The translations under genes were made by a program, and so were the position numbers. A stretch of 64,000 nucleotides of DNA, taken from NCBI GenBank assembly GCA_038212445.1, contig JBBQUM010000004.1, positions 248,001-312,000 on the forward strand, read 5' to 3'. This DNA is from TMP-7 sp038212445 (GTDB lineage Bacteria; Acidobacteriota; Terriglobia; Bryobacterales; Bryobacteraceae). The stretch's first letter is position 1. The number at the start of each line of letters is the position of its first letter. Positions 17,919-26,514 of this stretch are shown here, piece after piece. The notes below the pieces were generated by a model. The model saw nothing but the letters and a program-made list of their open reading frames with translations, was not told the origin of the DNA and did not search any database.

Positions 17919-18078
17919 AAAAGGTCCTTCGAAGAAGTTCGAGCGCCCGGAGACGCTCTTCAACGGGACGAGACAGCCAGTAGGCGGTACTGTCGTCTGG
18001 ATCCGTTAGTCGCGCGACCGAAAATTGAGTGCGGTCCAATCGAAAGTCTTCGACAGGCTCCTCAGGTTTGGAGTCCAT
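17851..18078 (-). CDS. Small partner protein of the nucleotidyltransferase
   Basis: A 75-residue acidic protein. It carries LDRTQFSVARLTDPDD, AYWLSRPVEERLRALELLRR and LQRVLEVAQLERR, a pattern that I know as the short gene placed directly before DUF6036-type nucleotidyltransferases in many bacteria. The conserved arrangement suggests a two-gene module, possibly a toxin-antitoxin or modification pair, but which member is the toxin is not known. The nucleotidyltransferase start is embedded in its 3' end. Confidence 0.7.
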   Translation of the reverse strand: MDSKPEEPVEDFRLDRTQFSVARLTDPDDSTAYWLSRPVEERLRALELLRRTFYGSASASEGLQRVLEVAQLERR

Positions 18079-18140
18079 AAACTAAGTTTACCTCTGGAGG
18101 CGGTAGCGATTCTCTGCGTTGAATCAAACATGCCTGCCGG

Positions 18141-19055
18141 TTACAACCCCAAACGGTCTAGCTTTGACTCTTCATAAGGACTGTCTTCCCCGGGATATCT
18201 TAACTCGCGCTCAAAGCGGCCAGTCTCTTTGGCGAGTGCCCAGATAAGACTCTCTCCCGCAGGGACGATATCTGGTTGGCGCTGGAACACGCTGTGGCGG
18301 AAGGCTGTCTCGGCATCCACAGCCTGCCAACCTTTCTGCTGGAACATTCTGAGTAGATCTCCCAGGAACAGGGTGTTCAGCAAATTGAAATGCAGCAACA
18401 GGGTGTGCGGTACGGTTCCACCTGTGACCTGGCGCGCCAAGCGATCGTAGTAGACCGCTCGATCCCAAATGTGGGCGAGATAGGGCGCTCGGAAACGATT
18501 GACGTCGAATGTCCGGTCCTTCTCCAGGCACGCCCTGAGACGCTGATCGTAATACCAGTCTGAAGCATCAATCGTCACGTATCCGTTGCGATATCCGTGC
18601 TCGCGCAGGAAGCCGCGCATCCAGTCGCGCCGTTCAGGCGTGGCTCCTTCTTTCAGTGCCGGGAAGCGGAAGAAGGGGCGGAAACGGGTGAACTGGCGGA
18701 TCAATGCATCGCAACGAAGCAAGTCCTTCGCGAAGTCCTGCGGTTCGATCGAGGCGTTGTAGACATGATGCGACCAGGTGTGATTCGCGAGCATATGTCC
18801 GCTTCGGCTCCATTGCTCGAGAACCGCTTGTCCGCCGGCTGAATCGACGTTCGTGCCAGCAACAAACAAGGCTGCCTTGAGATCGTGCTGGTCCTTCAGA
18901 GCCCCGAGCAGCCGTCCATTCCCTGTTTCCTGATAGGGCGCTGGAATGCGGGACCATGCCACATCGTCGATTGTGATCGAGTAACTCGGCTTGCCCTTCG
19001 ACGCGGCCATTGCAGGCAGGGCCGCCAGCACTCCCATCCATTCACGTCGAGTCAT
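18141..19055 (-). CDS. Exported polysaccharide deacetylase family protein
   Basis: NodB-homology (CE4-like) protein of 304 residues. Motif 1 is SITIDDVAW (family TFDD), motif 2 is ANHTWSHH (HxxxH metal ligands), and motif 3 appears as RFPALKEGATPERR. A later ITIDASDWYYD-like stretch (GYVTIDASDWYYD) is usual for a subgroup annotated as xylanase/chitin deacetylases. The N terminus MTRREWMGVLAALPAMAASKG has a twin-arginine-like signal (RREWMG), so Tat export is likely. Substrate is unknown: chitin, peptidoglycan or acetylated hemicellulose are options. The S9 peptidase gene precedes it on the same strand by 15 bases. Confidence 0.8.
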   Translation of the reverse strand: MTRREWMGVLAALPAMAASKGKPSYSITIDDVAWSRIPAPYQETGNGRLLGALKDQHDLKAALFVAGTNVDSAGGQAVLEQWSRSGHMLANHTWSHHVYNASIEPQDFAKDLLRCDALIRQFTRFRPFFRFPALKEGATPERRDWMRGFLREHGYRNGYVTIDASDWYYDQRLRACLEKDRTFDVNRFRAPYLAHIWDRAVYYDRLARQVTGGTVPHTLLLHFNLLNTLFLGDLLRMFQQKGWQAVDAETAFRHSVFQRQPDIVPAGESLIWALAKETGRFERELRYPGEDSPYEESKLDRLGL

Positions 19056-19070
19056 TAGAGATGGTGACCT

Positions 19071-21104
19071 CTAAAGCATCCGGCCGAAGAAGTCTGCCAT
19101 CGCGCGGTAGGACTCCAGCCAGTGCCCGTGCGTCAGAAAATCGTGGACCTCATCCGGATAGACGATCTGCTCCACATGGACTTTGCGGTCGCGCAGGGCC
19201 TCCACCAGTCGAACAGATTCACTGAACGGCACATTGCGGTCGTCATCGCCGTGAATCAGAAGTACGGGCGATCGCCAGGTGTCCACCGACGCCATCGGCG
19301 ACGATTGAAAGGCCACTCGCGCCATCTCCGGATCGTTCTCGATGCCGCGCCGCAATTTGGTCCAATCGTGGACACCGTGGAAGTCCACTCCGGCCTTGAA
19401 CAGATCAGAACCGCGCGCCAGTCCGAGCGCCGTCAGGTATCCACCGTACGAGCCGCCCCAAAGACCGATGCGTTTGGGATCGACATCGGCTCGACCGCGC
19501 ATGTACAGGCCGGCGCCAATGACGTCGTTGTACTCGCTGGCTCCGGCCGCCCCGTAGTTGGTAGCTTCGCGGAAGTTCAATCCGTAGCCAATACCGCTCC
19601 GGTAGTTGACGCTCAGAACCACGTAGCCCAGGCTGGCGAGATACTGATTCATCGCGTAGGCATTCGAGTAGTAATACATATTGTGGCGGCCCAACATCAT
19701 CTGTCGACGCGACCCGCCGTGGAAGAAGATCAGGCCCGGCTTCTTCGCCGCCCCGCCGGAGGGAGGCAGGAAAAGCTGTCCGTGAATTTGCATTCCGTCG
19801 GCCGCTGAAATCATCACCGGCTGAGGCTCGGCAAGGGCGGCGGGATAATCGGCTGGAATCGTATTGGGCGCGAGATCGCGTGAACCGGTGACGGTCTGAA
19901 TTGCCGCTCGCGCAGGCAGCCGCGTGTCGGAGTGGAGGAAGGCCAGGGTGCCGTTCTCGAGCATCTCCGGCGCCCATTCGATGGACTTACCGGGAGTCAT
20001 TCGGCGGGGACTCTCGCCCGCGCGAATGCCGGTCATCCAGATGTGGCGCCGGTCGGTGTCATCCTGATTCGACGAAAAGATCACCGACTTCCGGTCAGGC
20101 GTGATCGACATCGATTCCACTTCAAAGTCTCCCGGCGTTAGCAGCGAGGGTTCGCCGCCGTCAGTGGAGACCGAGTAAAGATGAAGCCAGCCGTCGCGCT
20201 CCCAGGGAAACACCAGGCGCCCGTCGCCCCAGAGCAACGGTGTTCCGCCTGAATTGATCGCGAAGCGGCTTCCCGGCCCCGGTTTGGCTTCAAACACAGT
20301 GCGGGACTTCGCGGTGTTCGCCATGTCGACCAACTGAATACTCCATGGCTGCTTGGCGGTCGGCGTTGGTCCAAATCGCGGCGCGATGGTGGCTGCCGGA
20401 ATCCGGACAAACGCTACTGATCTCCCGTCCGGCGCCCAAGCCGGATGCAAATCGGAATCGAGCGACGGCGCCAGATATCGGAACTGATTCTGCACCATGT
20501 CGTAGACGCCGATAAAGCTGTGATCCGCGCGGGTGCTGACCAAAGCGAATGCCTTACCCAACGGCGACGCGATCAGTTCCGAGGCTGTACCTTTGGAGCC
20601 GATGAGTTGTACGGGCTTGGAGTCGGGCATGAGTTCGACCGCCCAAACCTGGCCTCCCTTGATGTAGACTACGCGGTCGTTGGCCACGATTGGCGAATGT
20701 CCCTCCGCCAGTTTGCGCGCACCAACGGTGGCCAGCATGGCGACATAGACGGCTTGCTCGGGAATGGTGGCGTTGAGCGCGGGATTGGGGTTCACCGATC
20801 CGGGATGTTCGAGATCGCCGCCGCGTGTAAACACGACCCCGCTGCCGTCCGGAAGCCAGTGCAGGCCCCCGATCTCAAGCCCGTCATCCTTAAAGTAAGT
20901 GGTGAGCGGACGGCCCTTGTAATCCGGTGCCTCGGCAATCCAAATGTTGCGGGCTCCCAGCGAATTCAGGACCCAAGCCACGCGGCCGCCGGGACCGGGA
21001 GTGAGTTCAGCGGCAAACGGCGCTGACATTAGCTTTTCAAGGTCGATCGACGAAGCCGCAAGACAGTTGAGTGATGCGCAAAGCAGGACGGTGGCGAGTC
21101 TCAT
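19071..21104 (-). CDS. S9 family peptidase (prolyl oligopeptidase / acylaminoacyl peptidase type)
   Basis: A 677-residue exported peptidase with signal peptide MRLATVLLCASLNCLAAS. An N-terminal beta-propeller (~residues 25-400, WD40/PD40-like strands such as PAWAPDGRSVAFVR and SITPDRKSVIFSS) covers a C-terminal alpha/beta-hydrolase. The nucleophile is S552 in WGGSYGGYL; the acid and base are in HGDDDRNVPF and YPDEVHDF. Such enzymes trim peptides from the N terminus. It is upstream of the polysaccharide deacetylase gene on the same strand. Annotation of peptide specificity is not possible from sequence alone. Confidence 0.88.
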   Translation of the reverse strand: MRLATVLLCASLNCLAASSIDLEKLMSAPFAAELTPGPGGRVAWVLNSLGARNIWIAEAPDYKGRPLTTYFKDDGLEIGGLHWLPDGSGVVFTRGGDLEHPGSVNPNPALNATIPEQAVYVAMLATVGARKLAEGHSPIVANDRVVYIKGGQVWAVELMPDSKPVQLIGSKGTASELIASPLGKAFALVSTRADHSFIGVYDMVQNQFRYLAPSLDSDLHPAWAPDGRSVAFVRIPAATIAPRFGPTPTAKQPWSIQLVDMANTAKSRTVFEAKPGPGSRFAINSGGTPLLWGDGRLVFPWERDGWLHLYSVSTDGGEPSLLTPGDFEVESMSITPDRKSVIFSSNQDDTDRRHIWMTGIRAGESPRRMTPGKSIEWAPEMLENGTLAFLHSDTRLPARAAIQTVTGSRDLAPNTIPADYPAALAEPQPVMISAADGMQIHGQLFLPPSGGAAKKPGLIFFHGGSRRQMMLGRHNMYYYSNAYAMNQYLASLGYVVLSVNYRSGIGYGLNFREATNYGAAGASEYNDVIGAGLYMRGRADVDPKRIGLWGGSYGGYLTALGLARGSDLFKAGVDFHGVHDWTKLRRGIENDPEMARVAFQSSPMASVDTWRSPVLLIHGDDDRNVPFSESVRLVEALRDRKVHVEQIVYPDEVHDFLTHGHWLESYRAMADFFGRML

Positions 21105-21144
21105 TCGCTGGTCATTCTCCCATATATCGTGATAGCTTTATACG

Positions 21145-21324
21145 ATGCGACGCTTGATGCTGCTGCTGTTGGCTGTAACCTTCCTCGCAACTACCGTGCC
21201 GGTGCAGGCGGTGGAAACGCACGCGACGCGGTCCCGAACCCGGCGATTGATGAAACAGCACAAGGCCAAGCATCACGCCAAGGCGCGCTACAGCAAGACC
21301 CGAAGCCACCACCAACATTCCTAG
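21145..21324 (+). CDS. Small secreted His/Lys/Arg-rich peptide
   Basis: A 59-codon frame between the divergent S9 peptidase and folD. It has a textbook signal peptide (MRRLMLLLLAVTFLATTVPVQA) and a likely cleavage after VQA, leaving ~37 residues that are strongly basic with seven histidines (VETHATRSRTRR..., QHKAKHHAKARYSK, ending SHHQHS) and no cysteine. It could bind metal, nucleic acid or cell-wall anions, or be an antimicrobial or acid-shock-type peptide; none of these is shown. No clear ribosome binding site was found, so the gene is uncertain. Confidence 0.5.
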   Translation: MRRLMLLLLAVTFLATTVPVQAVETHATRSRTRRLMKQHKAKHHAKARYSKTRSHHQHS

Positions 21325-21364
21325 GAAGAGGCCGGGACTTGGCTCCTGATAAACTCGCAGACGA

Positions 21365-22276
21365 ATGGCCATAATTCTCGATGGCGCGAGTGTGCGCCAG
21401 CAAGTTTTTGAAGAACTCAAACCGCGCGTAGCGAAACTCGCGGCAACCGGACGCCCGCCGGGTTTGGCAGTCGTTCTCGTAGGCCACAACCCCGCCTCAG
21501 AGATTTACGTCCGCAACAAAGAGAAGGCCTGCGACGACCTTGGTATCTATAGCGACAAGCTCGCACCACCCGAAACCGTAACTACCGATGAACTGCTGGC
21601 GATCGTCGACGAACTGAATAACAGGCCGGAGATCGATGGCATTCTCGTACAGATGCCCCTGCCAAAGCACGTCGACTCGCGCCGCGTGCTCGAAGCTATC
21701 CGTCCGGACAAGGACGCCGACGGCTTTCATCCCTACAATGTCGGAAAGCTGGTTGCAAACCGCGCTGCACCGCGAGCGTGCACACCGGCAGGCGTCATGG
21801 CGATTCTCCAACAAAACGGCATCGCGGTCTCCGGGAAACGAGCAACCATCGCCGGCCGTAGCGATATTGTCGGCAAGCCGATGGCGATGATGCTGCTCCA
21901 CGCGGACGCCACCGTAACCATCTGCCACTCGAAAACTCCTGACCTGGCCGGCGAGTGCCGCCGGGCGGACATTCTGGTGGCTGCAATGGGACGTCCGGCC
22001 ATGGTGAACCGCGAATACATCAAGCCCGGTGCAGTTGTGATCGATGTAGGGATGAATTCATTGAAGGCTCGCGAGGACGTAGACCGCATCTTCCGCAGGT
22101 CGCCGGAAAAGCTCGCAGCATTCGACAAACGAGGTTCGGTGCTGGTGGGTGACGTGGACCCCATCGACATGGCCGAATTAGCCAGCGCATACACGCCCGT
22201 CCCCGGCGGTGTGGGCGTACTCACGGTCACCATGCTGATGTCGAACACTGTAGGCCTGGCGGAGAGGCGCCGCTAG
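21365..22276 (+). CDS. folD: Bifunctional methylenetetrahydrofolate dehydrogenase / cyclohydrolase
   Basis: Cytoplasmic folate enzyme interconverting 5,10-methylene- and 10-formyl-tetrahydrofolate with NADP. The 303-residue length is normal. Motifs seen: VGHNPASEIYVRNKEKAC (catalytic Tyr and Lys), GILVQMPLPKHVD, DKDADGFHPYNVGKL, AGRSDIVGKPMAMMLLH (Rossmann nucleotide site), ADATVTICHSKT, and PVPGGVGVLTVTMLMSNT at the C terminus. coaE begins four bases after its stop, and htrA five bases after coaE, so the three form one transcript. Confidence 0.95.
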   Translation: MAIILDGASVRQQVFEELKPRVAKLAATGRPPGLAVVLVGHNPASEIYVRNKEKACDDLGIYSDKLAPPETVTTDELLAIVDELNNRPEIDGILVQMPLPKHVDSRRVLEAIRPDKDADGFHPYNVGKLVANRAAPRACTPAGVMAILQQNGIAVSGKRATIAGRSDIVGKPMAMMLLHADATVTICHSKTPDLAGECRRADILVAAMGRPAMVNREYIKPGAVVIDVGMNSLKAREDVDRIFRRSPEKLAAFDKRGSVLVGDVDPIDMAELASAYTPVPGGVGVLTVTMLMSNTVGLAERRR

Positions 22277-22280
22277 CTTC

Positions 22281-22892
22281 ATGTTGCGCGTCGGGCTCAC
22301 CGGCGGTTTGGCCAGCGGCAAGAGCTTTGTCGGCGAGCACCTGCGCCAGCTGGGCTGCCATCTCATCAAGGCGGACGAACTGGGTCACGCTGTGCTGGGC
22401 GTGGACGGCGAAGCGTACCCGGCGGTGTTGGCGGAGTTTGGCGAATCGATTTTAAACCCTGACCGCAGCATCAACCGCCGCCATCTTGCCGCCATCGTTT
22501 TCAATCAACGGGAGCGCCTGGCTCGACTGAACGCCCTGGTGCATCCTGCGGTTCGCGAGCGTGCCATGAAGCTCCACGCAGACATCGCCGCGCGCGATCC
22601 CGAGGCGATCGTTGTAACTGAAGCTGCGATACTGGTTGAGACGGGCTCTTACCAAAACTATAATCGTTTGATCGTGGCTTTTTGCAGTGAGAACCAGCAG
22701 ATTGAACGCGCCATGCATCGGGACGGCATCACACGTGAAGAGACGCTGGCGAGACTCGGCCAACAGTTTCCCTTGGCGGAAAAGGTGAAGTTCGCGGACT
22801 TCGTCATCGATACATCTGGATCCAAGGAGAACACGATTCAACGGACGCTGGAAGTCTATCAGGCGCTCCGGGAAGTGCAGCAGACAAGGTAG
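22281..22892 (+). CDS. coaE: Dephospho-CoA kinase
   Basis: Last step of coenzyme A synthesis, phosphorylating the 3'-OH of dephospho-CoA. P-loop GLTGGLASGKS is at residues 5-15; CHLIKADELGH and the later lid region HRDGITREETLARLGQQFP match the family. Length 203 residues is usual. It lies between folD and the HtrA-type protease with gaps of four and five bases. Confidence 0.93.
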   Translation: MLRVGLTGGLASGKSFVGEHLRQLGCHLIKADELGHAVLGVDGEAYPAVLAEFGESILNPDRSINRRHLAAIVFNQRERLARLNALVHPAVRERAMKLHADIAARDPEAIVVTEAAILVETGSYQNYNRLIVAFCSENQQIERAMHRDGITREETLARLGQQFPLAEKVKFADFVIDTSGSKENTIQRTLEVYQALREVQQTR

Positions 22893-22897
22893 ATCGT

Positions 22898-24052
22898 ATG
22901 AAGATGAGGATCGTACTCGTAAGCGCGCTCATGATTGGCGGGTTCGTGTTGTTGACGACACGCGGAAACTGGAATCTGGCGAAGATCCGGGAGGGACTGC
23001 CCGGCGGCGGAGGACGGAGCTGGTCAGAGCCCATGTCGGTTCACGGAGCCGGACTCACACCTGACGAAGTCAACAACATCGAGATTTACAAGAACGCTCG
23101 CGAAGCGACGGTCTACATCACCAGCACCGTTTATCAGCGCAACTGGTTCATGGAGGTCTATCCGGTGAAGGATCTGGGATCCGGATTCATCATCAATGGT
23201 GATGGCCGCATCCTGACGAACTACCATGTGATCTCCGGTTCGAGCCAGGTGGAAGTGACGCTGCCCGACCAGTCGAAGTACAAAGCGGAGGTGTTGGTGC
23301 GCGACCGGCAGGACGATCTGGCACTCATCCGGATCACTCCGAAAAAGCCGCTAAAGCATCTTAGCCTGGGCGACTCCGACCGCCTGCAGGTGGGGCAGAA
23401 GGTGCTCGCCATCGGCAACCCGTTTGGCCTCGAGCTAACGCTCACTACCGGTATTGTCAGTTCGCTCGGCCGTACCATTCAGGGAAGTCAGAACGAAGCG
23501 ACGCTCGAAGGCATGGTACAGACCGACGCGGCCATTAACAGTGGCAATAGCGGCGGTCCGCTACTGGATTCGAGCGGCAATGTAATCGGTATCAACACGG
23601 CCATTTACGGGCCCAACGGCGGCAATATCGGGATCGGGTTTGCGATGCCGATCAATCGCGCGAAGGCGATGCTCGAAGATTTTCAAGCGGGCAAGAGCTT
23701 CCGCCGCGCGCGGTTGGGCGTGACCACCGTATTCGTCGCGGGCGACTATGCCGAGGCGCTCGAACTACCCCGCGAAGGCGGATTGCTCGTCCAGGAAGTA
23801 GCGTCAGGATCAGGCGCCGCCGCGGCGGGAGTTCGTGGTTACAAGCAGGTGGTGGTGATCGGCAATGCCCGCATCGGCGTTGGCGGCGACTTCATCGTGT
23901 CGGTGGACGGTCAGCCCGTGAAGCAGGAGGACGCCATCAGCCGTATCCTCGCGCGCAAGCGAGCGGGTGACACCTTAGAGCTCGAAGTGTACCGAGGTGG
24001 CCGCAAGGTTAGCGTCCGCGTGAAACTCACCGAGGCGCCGGAACAGCTCTAG
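22898..24052 (+). CDS. HtrA/DegP-like serine protease (S1C) with one PDZ domain
   Basis: Membrane-anchored periplasmic protease of 384 residues. A hydrophobic N-terminal anchor (residues ~4-21) is followed by a trypsin-like domain with the triad H110 (TNYHV), D140 (DDLALIRI) and S218 (NSGNSGGPLL). A PDZ domain occupies ~285-380 (VVVIGN, GGDFIVSVDGQPVKQEDAI, RAGDTLELEVYRGG). Its role would be quality control of envelope proteins. Being behind folD-coaE is unusual and probably reflects simple co-transcription. Confidence 0.92.
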   Translation: MKMRIVLVSALMIGGFVLLTTRGNWNLAKIREGLPGGGGRSWSEPMSVHGAGLTPDEVNNIEIYKNAREATVYITSTVYQRNWFMEVYPVKDLGSGFIINGDGRILTNYHVISGSSQVEVTLPDQSKYKAEVLVRDRQDDLALIRITPKKPLKHLSLGDSDRLQVGQKVLAIGNPFGLELTLTTGIVSSLGRTIQGSQNEATLEGMVQTDAAINSGNSGGPLLDSSGNVIGINTAIYGPNGGNIGIGFAMPINRAKAMLEDFQAGKSFRRARLGVTTVFVAGDYAEALELPREGGLLVQEVASGSGAAAAGVRGYKQVVVIGNARIGVGGDFIVSVDGQPVKQEDAISRILARKRAGDTLELEVYRGGRKVSVRVKLTEAPEQL

Positions 24053-24151
24053 AGGCCATTAACATTACTTTACGTGCGAATCGCCGTTGAGGACCGTCAT
24101 TGGTAGTGAGGCGCATGGAAGTATTGGCGTCTCACGAAAGGATGAACGGAA

Positions 24152-24355
24152 ATGCAAAGATCCAACGCAGCGATAGACCGTATTGACCGGGCCAGCCGGG
24201 CTCAGAACGACAATCATCAAGAGCGCGTGGCCGAGCTGGCCTATCAACTGTGGCAGGACCGTGGAAGTCCTGAAGGCTCGCCCGAAGAGGATTGGACGCG
24301 CGCCGAGCAGCAGTTTGTCAGTGGCCAACAGAACGAGCTCCGCTCGGCTGCCTGA
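24152..24355 (+). CDS. DUF2934 small protein
   Basis: A 67-residue protein with the DUF2934 core RVAELAYQLWQDRGSPEG then SPEEDWTRAEQQF. The family is common in soil Acidobacteriota and Proteobacteria and has no known function; it may be a small nucleic-acid or stress-linked protein. An imperfect hairpin (24107-24115 with 24129-24137, one mismatch) lies in the leader. GGATGAACGGAA precedes the ATG. Confidence 0.75.
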   Translation: MQRSNAAIDRIDRASRAQNDNHQERVAELAYQLWQDRGSPEGSPEEDWTRAEQQFVSGQQNELRSAA

Positions 24356-24396
24356 CGGCGAGGGACGCGCGCGGTCCATCGCCTCCCCCGCGCGCG

Positions 24397-25596
24397 TCAG
24401 ATTCTGAGGAAGACTTTGCGGCGATACATCCAGAACAGCAGCAACCAAAAAACTGTCAGTACGGCAATGCCGCGCAGCAGAGGTTCGAAGCCGCCACCGA
24501 GAAACTGAAACGCCCTCGCTCCCAAGTGAGTCTGGAACGAGCTGTCGATGAAGTGCTCAAACAAGTGAGCGATCAGGTAGGCGGCAATTGAGTTCATACC
24601 GACGACCAGCAGCGGAAACAGCCACTTTCGATTGCCCAGCCAGAGGAAGAGAGCGAGCAGCAGGAAGCACGCGCCGCCGCTGGCAAGCGTCCACGACGGA
24701 GTCCAGATGCGCTTCACTACCGGGCAGATTCCGGAGAAGTGGAGCGCGAGTCCGGCGGCGATGCCTACGAGACCTGCGTAGATGAGTTTGACGCGCTGGC
24801 CGTCGCGCAGCCACTGTCCTGCGATGAGGCCGAGGATCATCGTACCGAGCGTCGGAATGAAGGAAAGTGTCAGGTAGCCGCCGCCGTTGTAGACGAATGG
24901 CTTGGTGCGCGGAAAGAGATTCAGGAACCACTGATCGAACGCATTGCCGAAATTCGCATTCTTATTCCAGTGCGCAGCAAAGCCGTTATAGAGGTGCGAC
25001 CAGCCGGCGGGCACTCCAACGCTCTGCCAGTCGAAGTTCGCGGGCGGCAGCGGATAGACGGCCCACGCCAGCCAGTAGCCGAACAGGAGCACGCCAAGCG
25101 CAGTCCACTGCCATTTGGGAGGACGGAAGCCAAGCAGGAACAGGATCGGATAGCCGAGGCCGATCTGCGTCAGCGTGTCCTCAAAAGTGAAATTTGTGAT
25201 CGGGCGGTTGATGGACCGCAGGAAAATTCCGAGAGCCGCCAGGATGAAGGCGCGGCGCAGAGCGTGCCAGAACATCGGCCGGAACGAGCCACCCTTCGCA
25301 ATGCGGGCAGCAATGGAATAAGGCAGTGCGGCGCCAACCAGAAACGAGAACGAGGGCTGAATCAAGTCATGCAACGAGCAACCGGCCCATTCCACATGCG
25401 TCTGGTTGAAGGCGAGAAAACTCCAGAACCAGTTGCCGGGAAAGGCGCGCGATACCTGCGACAGCCGCAGTACTTCGGCCATCATGAGCAGCATTACGAA
25501 TCCGCGGTAAACGTCGAGAGCGACGACGCGGGCAGGTGCCGCTACGATCGGTGTAGTGGCTTGTTTGATTTCGGAACGTTCGACAGTAACCTGCAT
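24397..25596 (-). CDS. HGSNAT-like membrane acyltransferase (DUF5009 group)
   Basis: A 399-residue integral membrane protein with about ten helices. It begins after a short cytoplasmic tail with VVALDVYRGFVMLLMMAEV, matching the ALDxxRG start of heparan-alpha-glucosaminide N-acetyltransferase-like and DUF5009 proteins. HDLIQPSFSFLVGAALPYS carries the conserved His-Asp pair. The family moves acetyl groups from cytoplasmic acetyl-CoA to extracytoplasmic sugars. It starts 11 bases after the stop of the DUF4159 gene on the same strand. Acceptor is unknown. Confidence 0.78.
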   Translation of the reverse strand: MQVTVERSEIKQATTPIVAAPARVVALDVYRGFVMLLMMAEVLRLSQVSRAFPGNWFWSFLAFNQTHVEWAGCSLHDLIQPSFSFLVGAALPYSIAARIAKGGSFRPMFWHALRRAFILAALGIFLRSINRPITNFTFEDTLTQIGLGYPILFLLGFRPPKWQWTALGVLLFGYWLAWAVYPLPPANFDWQSVGVPAGWSHLYNGFAAHWNKNANFGNAFDQWFLNLFPRTKPFVYNGGGYLTLSFIPTLGTMILGLIAGQWLRDGQRVKLIYAGLVGIAAGLALHFSGICPVVKRIWTPSWTLASGGACFLLLALFLWLGNRKWLFPLLVVGMNSIAAYLIAHLFEHFIDSSFQTHLGARAFQFLGGGFEPLLRGIAVLTVFWLLLFWMYRRKVFLRI

Positions 25597-25607
25597 GGAA
25601 AGCCCAC

Positions 25608-26423
25608 TCAGTGCGTCATGGAGTAGATGACTGAGTTTACTCCGATCCGGATGGCGATGCTGGCGAGTTTCTCGGGATAGACGGGATCGTCGGCGTATTC
25701 CCAGGCGTCGCCCAGATCCGAGTTGTAGGAGATGAGCACCATGATGCGCCCTTTGTCGTCGTAGATCGCGCGCCAGTGTGCGCCAATCCCATTGTTCTTG
25801 TAGCCCAGCCGCAGGTGGGCACGACCGGGAATCTGGTCCTTCTCAACGAAGTCGTAGAGGACGTGGAACATGGGGTCGTTGTCGGCGATCTCAACGATCT
25901 GTCGATCGGGGAACGCCATCTTGATGCGCCGCTCGAACATTTGCCATTCGTAATCGCCGTGGAAGTCGTCGGCAAGGAAGAAGCCGCCGCGGAGGCAATA
26001 GTCGCGGAGTTTCTTCGCCTGCGATTCGGTGAGTCCCCACTCGCCGACCTGGACTGCGTAGAGCCAGGGCCAGTTGTAAGCTTCGGCAGATTCGTCCAGG
26101 TTTACTAACTCCTCGACGCTGCGGGTTTGTACTCGTGTGAGACGGCGAAGGGCTTGCGCAAAGTGGCGGTCGGCGCGCGGATAATCCTGCGTCCATAAAG
26201 AGAGCCCCTGCTGCCAGGGACCGTCGAAGCGTCCGCGGTAGCCATCGTTCTCGCCGGGCGGGAACATGAGACGGGCGAAGGCAAACTCCGCGTTCTGGTT
26301 CCAATCCTGCGGCGTCTCGAAGTTTGAATATTCGACGCCGGGCAACTGGTAGAAGGGCTTTTGGAAGGCGAACATGCCGCCGCACAGCACCAGCACGCAG
26401 CCCAGTGATACCGCGGCCCTCAT
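25608..26423 (-). CDS. DUF4159 exported protein
   Basis: A 271-residue protein with signal peptide (AVSLGCVLVLCGGMFAFQ). Family stretches: EFAFARLMFPPGEND, WTQDYPRADRHFAQALRRLT, YNWPWLYAVQVGEW, LRDYCLRGGFFLADDFHGDYEW, and YNSDLGDAWEYADDP. The domain is thought to have a flavodoxin-like or glutamine-amidotransferase-like fold and often sits with MoxR/DUF58 or von Willebrand genes; none is here. It precedes the HGSNAT-like gene. Confidence 0.8.
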   Translation of the reverse strand: MRAAVSLGCVLVLCGGMFAFQKPFYQLPGVEYSNFETPQDWNQNAEFAFARLMFPPGENDGYRGRFDGPWQQGLSLWTQDYPRADRHFAQALRRLTRVQTRSVEELVNLDESAEAYNWPWLYAVQVGEWGLTESQAKKLRDYCLRGGFFLADDFHGDYEWQMFERRIKMAFPDRQIVEIADNDPMFHVLYDFVEKDQIPGRAHLRLGYKNNGIGAHWRAIYDDKGRIMVLISYNSDLGDAWEYADDPVYPEKLASIAIRIGVNSVIYSMTH

Positions 26424-26446
26424 GTCGAGAGGATAGCACCGCCGTG

Positions 26447-26488
26447 AGTGCTGAACGCTCCGTTTGTTGAAGCGTCGGCGCCAGCACT
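26447..26488. repeat. Two-part inverted repeat between DUF4159 and OsmC genes
   Basis: AGTGCTG (26447-26453) pairs with CAGCACT (26482-26488), and inside it ACGCT (26455-26459) pairs with AGCGT (26471-26475). No T-run on either strand. It may be a leader structure of the DUF4159 gene, an end-of-operon hairpin for OsmC, or a protein-binding palindrome. Confidence 0.45.
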
Positions 26489-26514
26489 AGCGCTATTTCC
26501 GCGATGCGGGCGGT

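Noticed and set aside
24739..25626. A 295-codon plus-strand frame opposite the HGSNAT-like gene
   Set aside because: The minus-strand membrane protein has a clear family and the plus product is a charged nonsense sequence.
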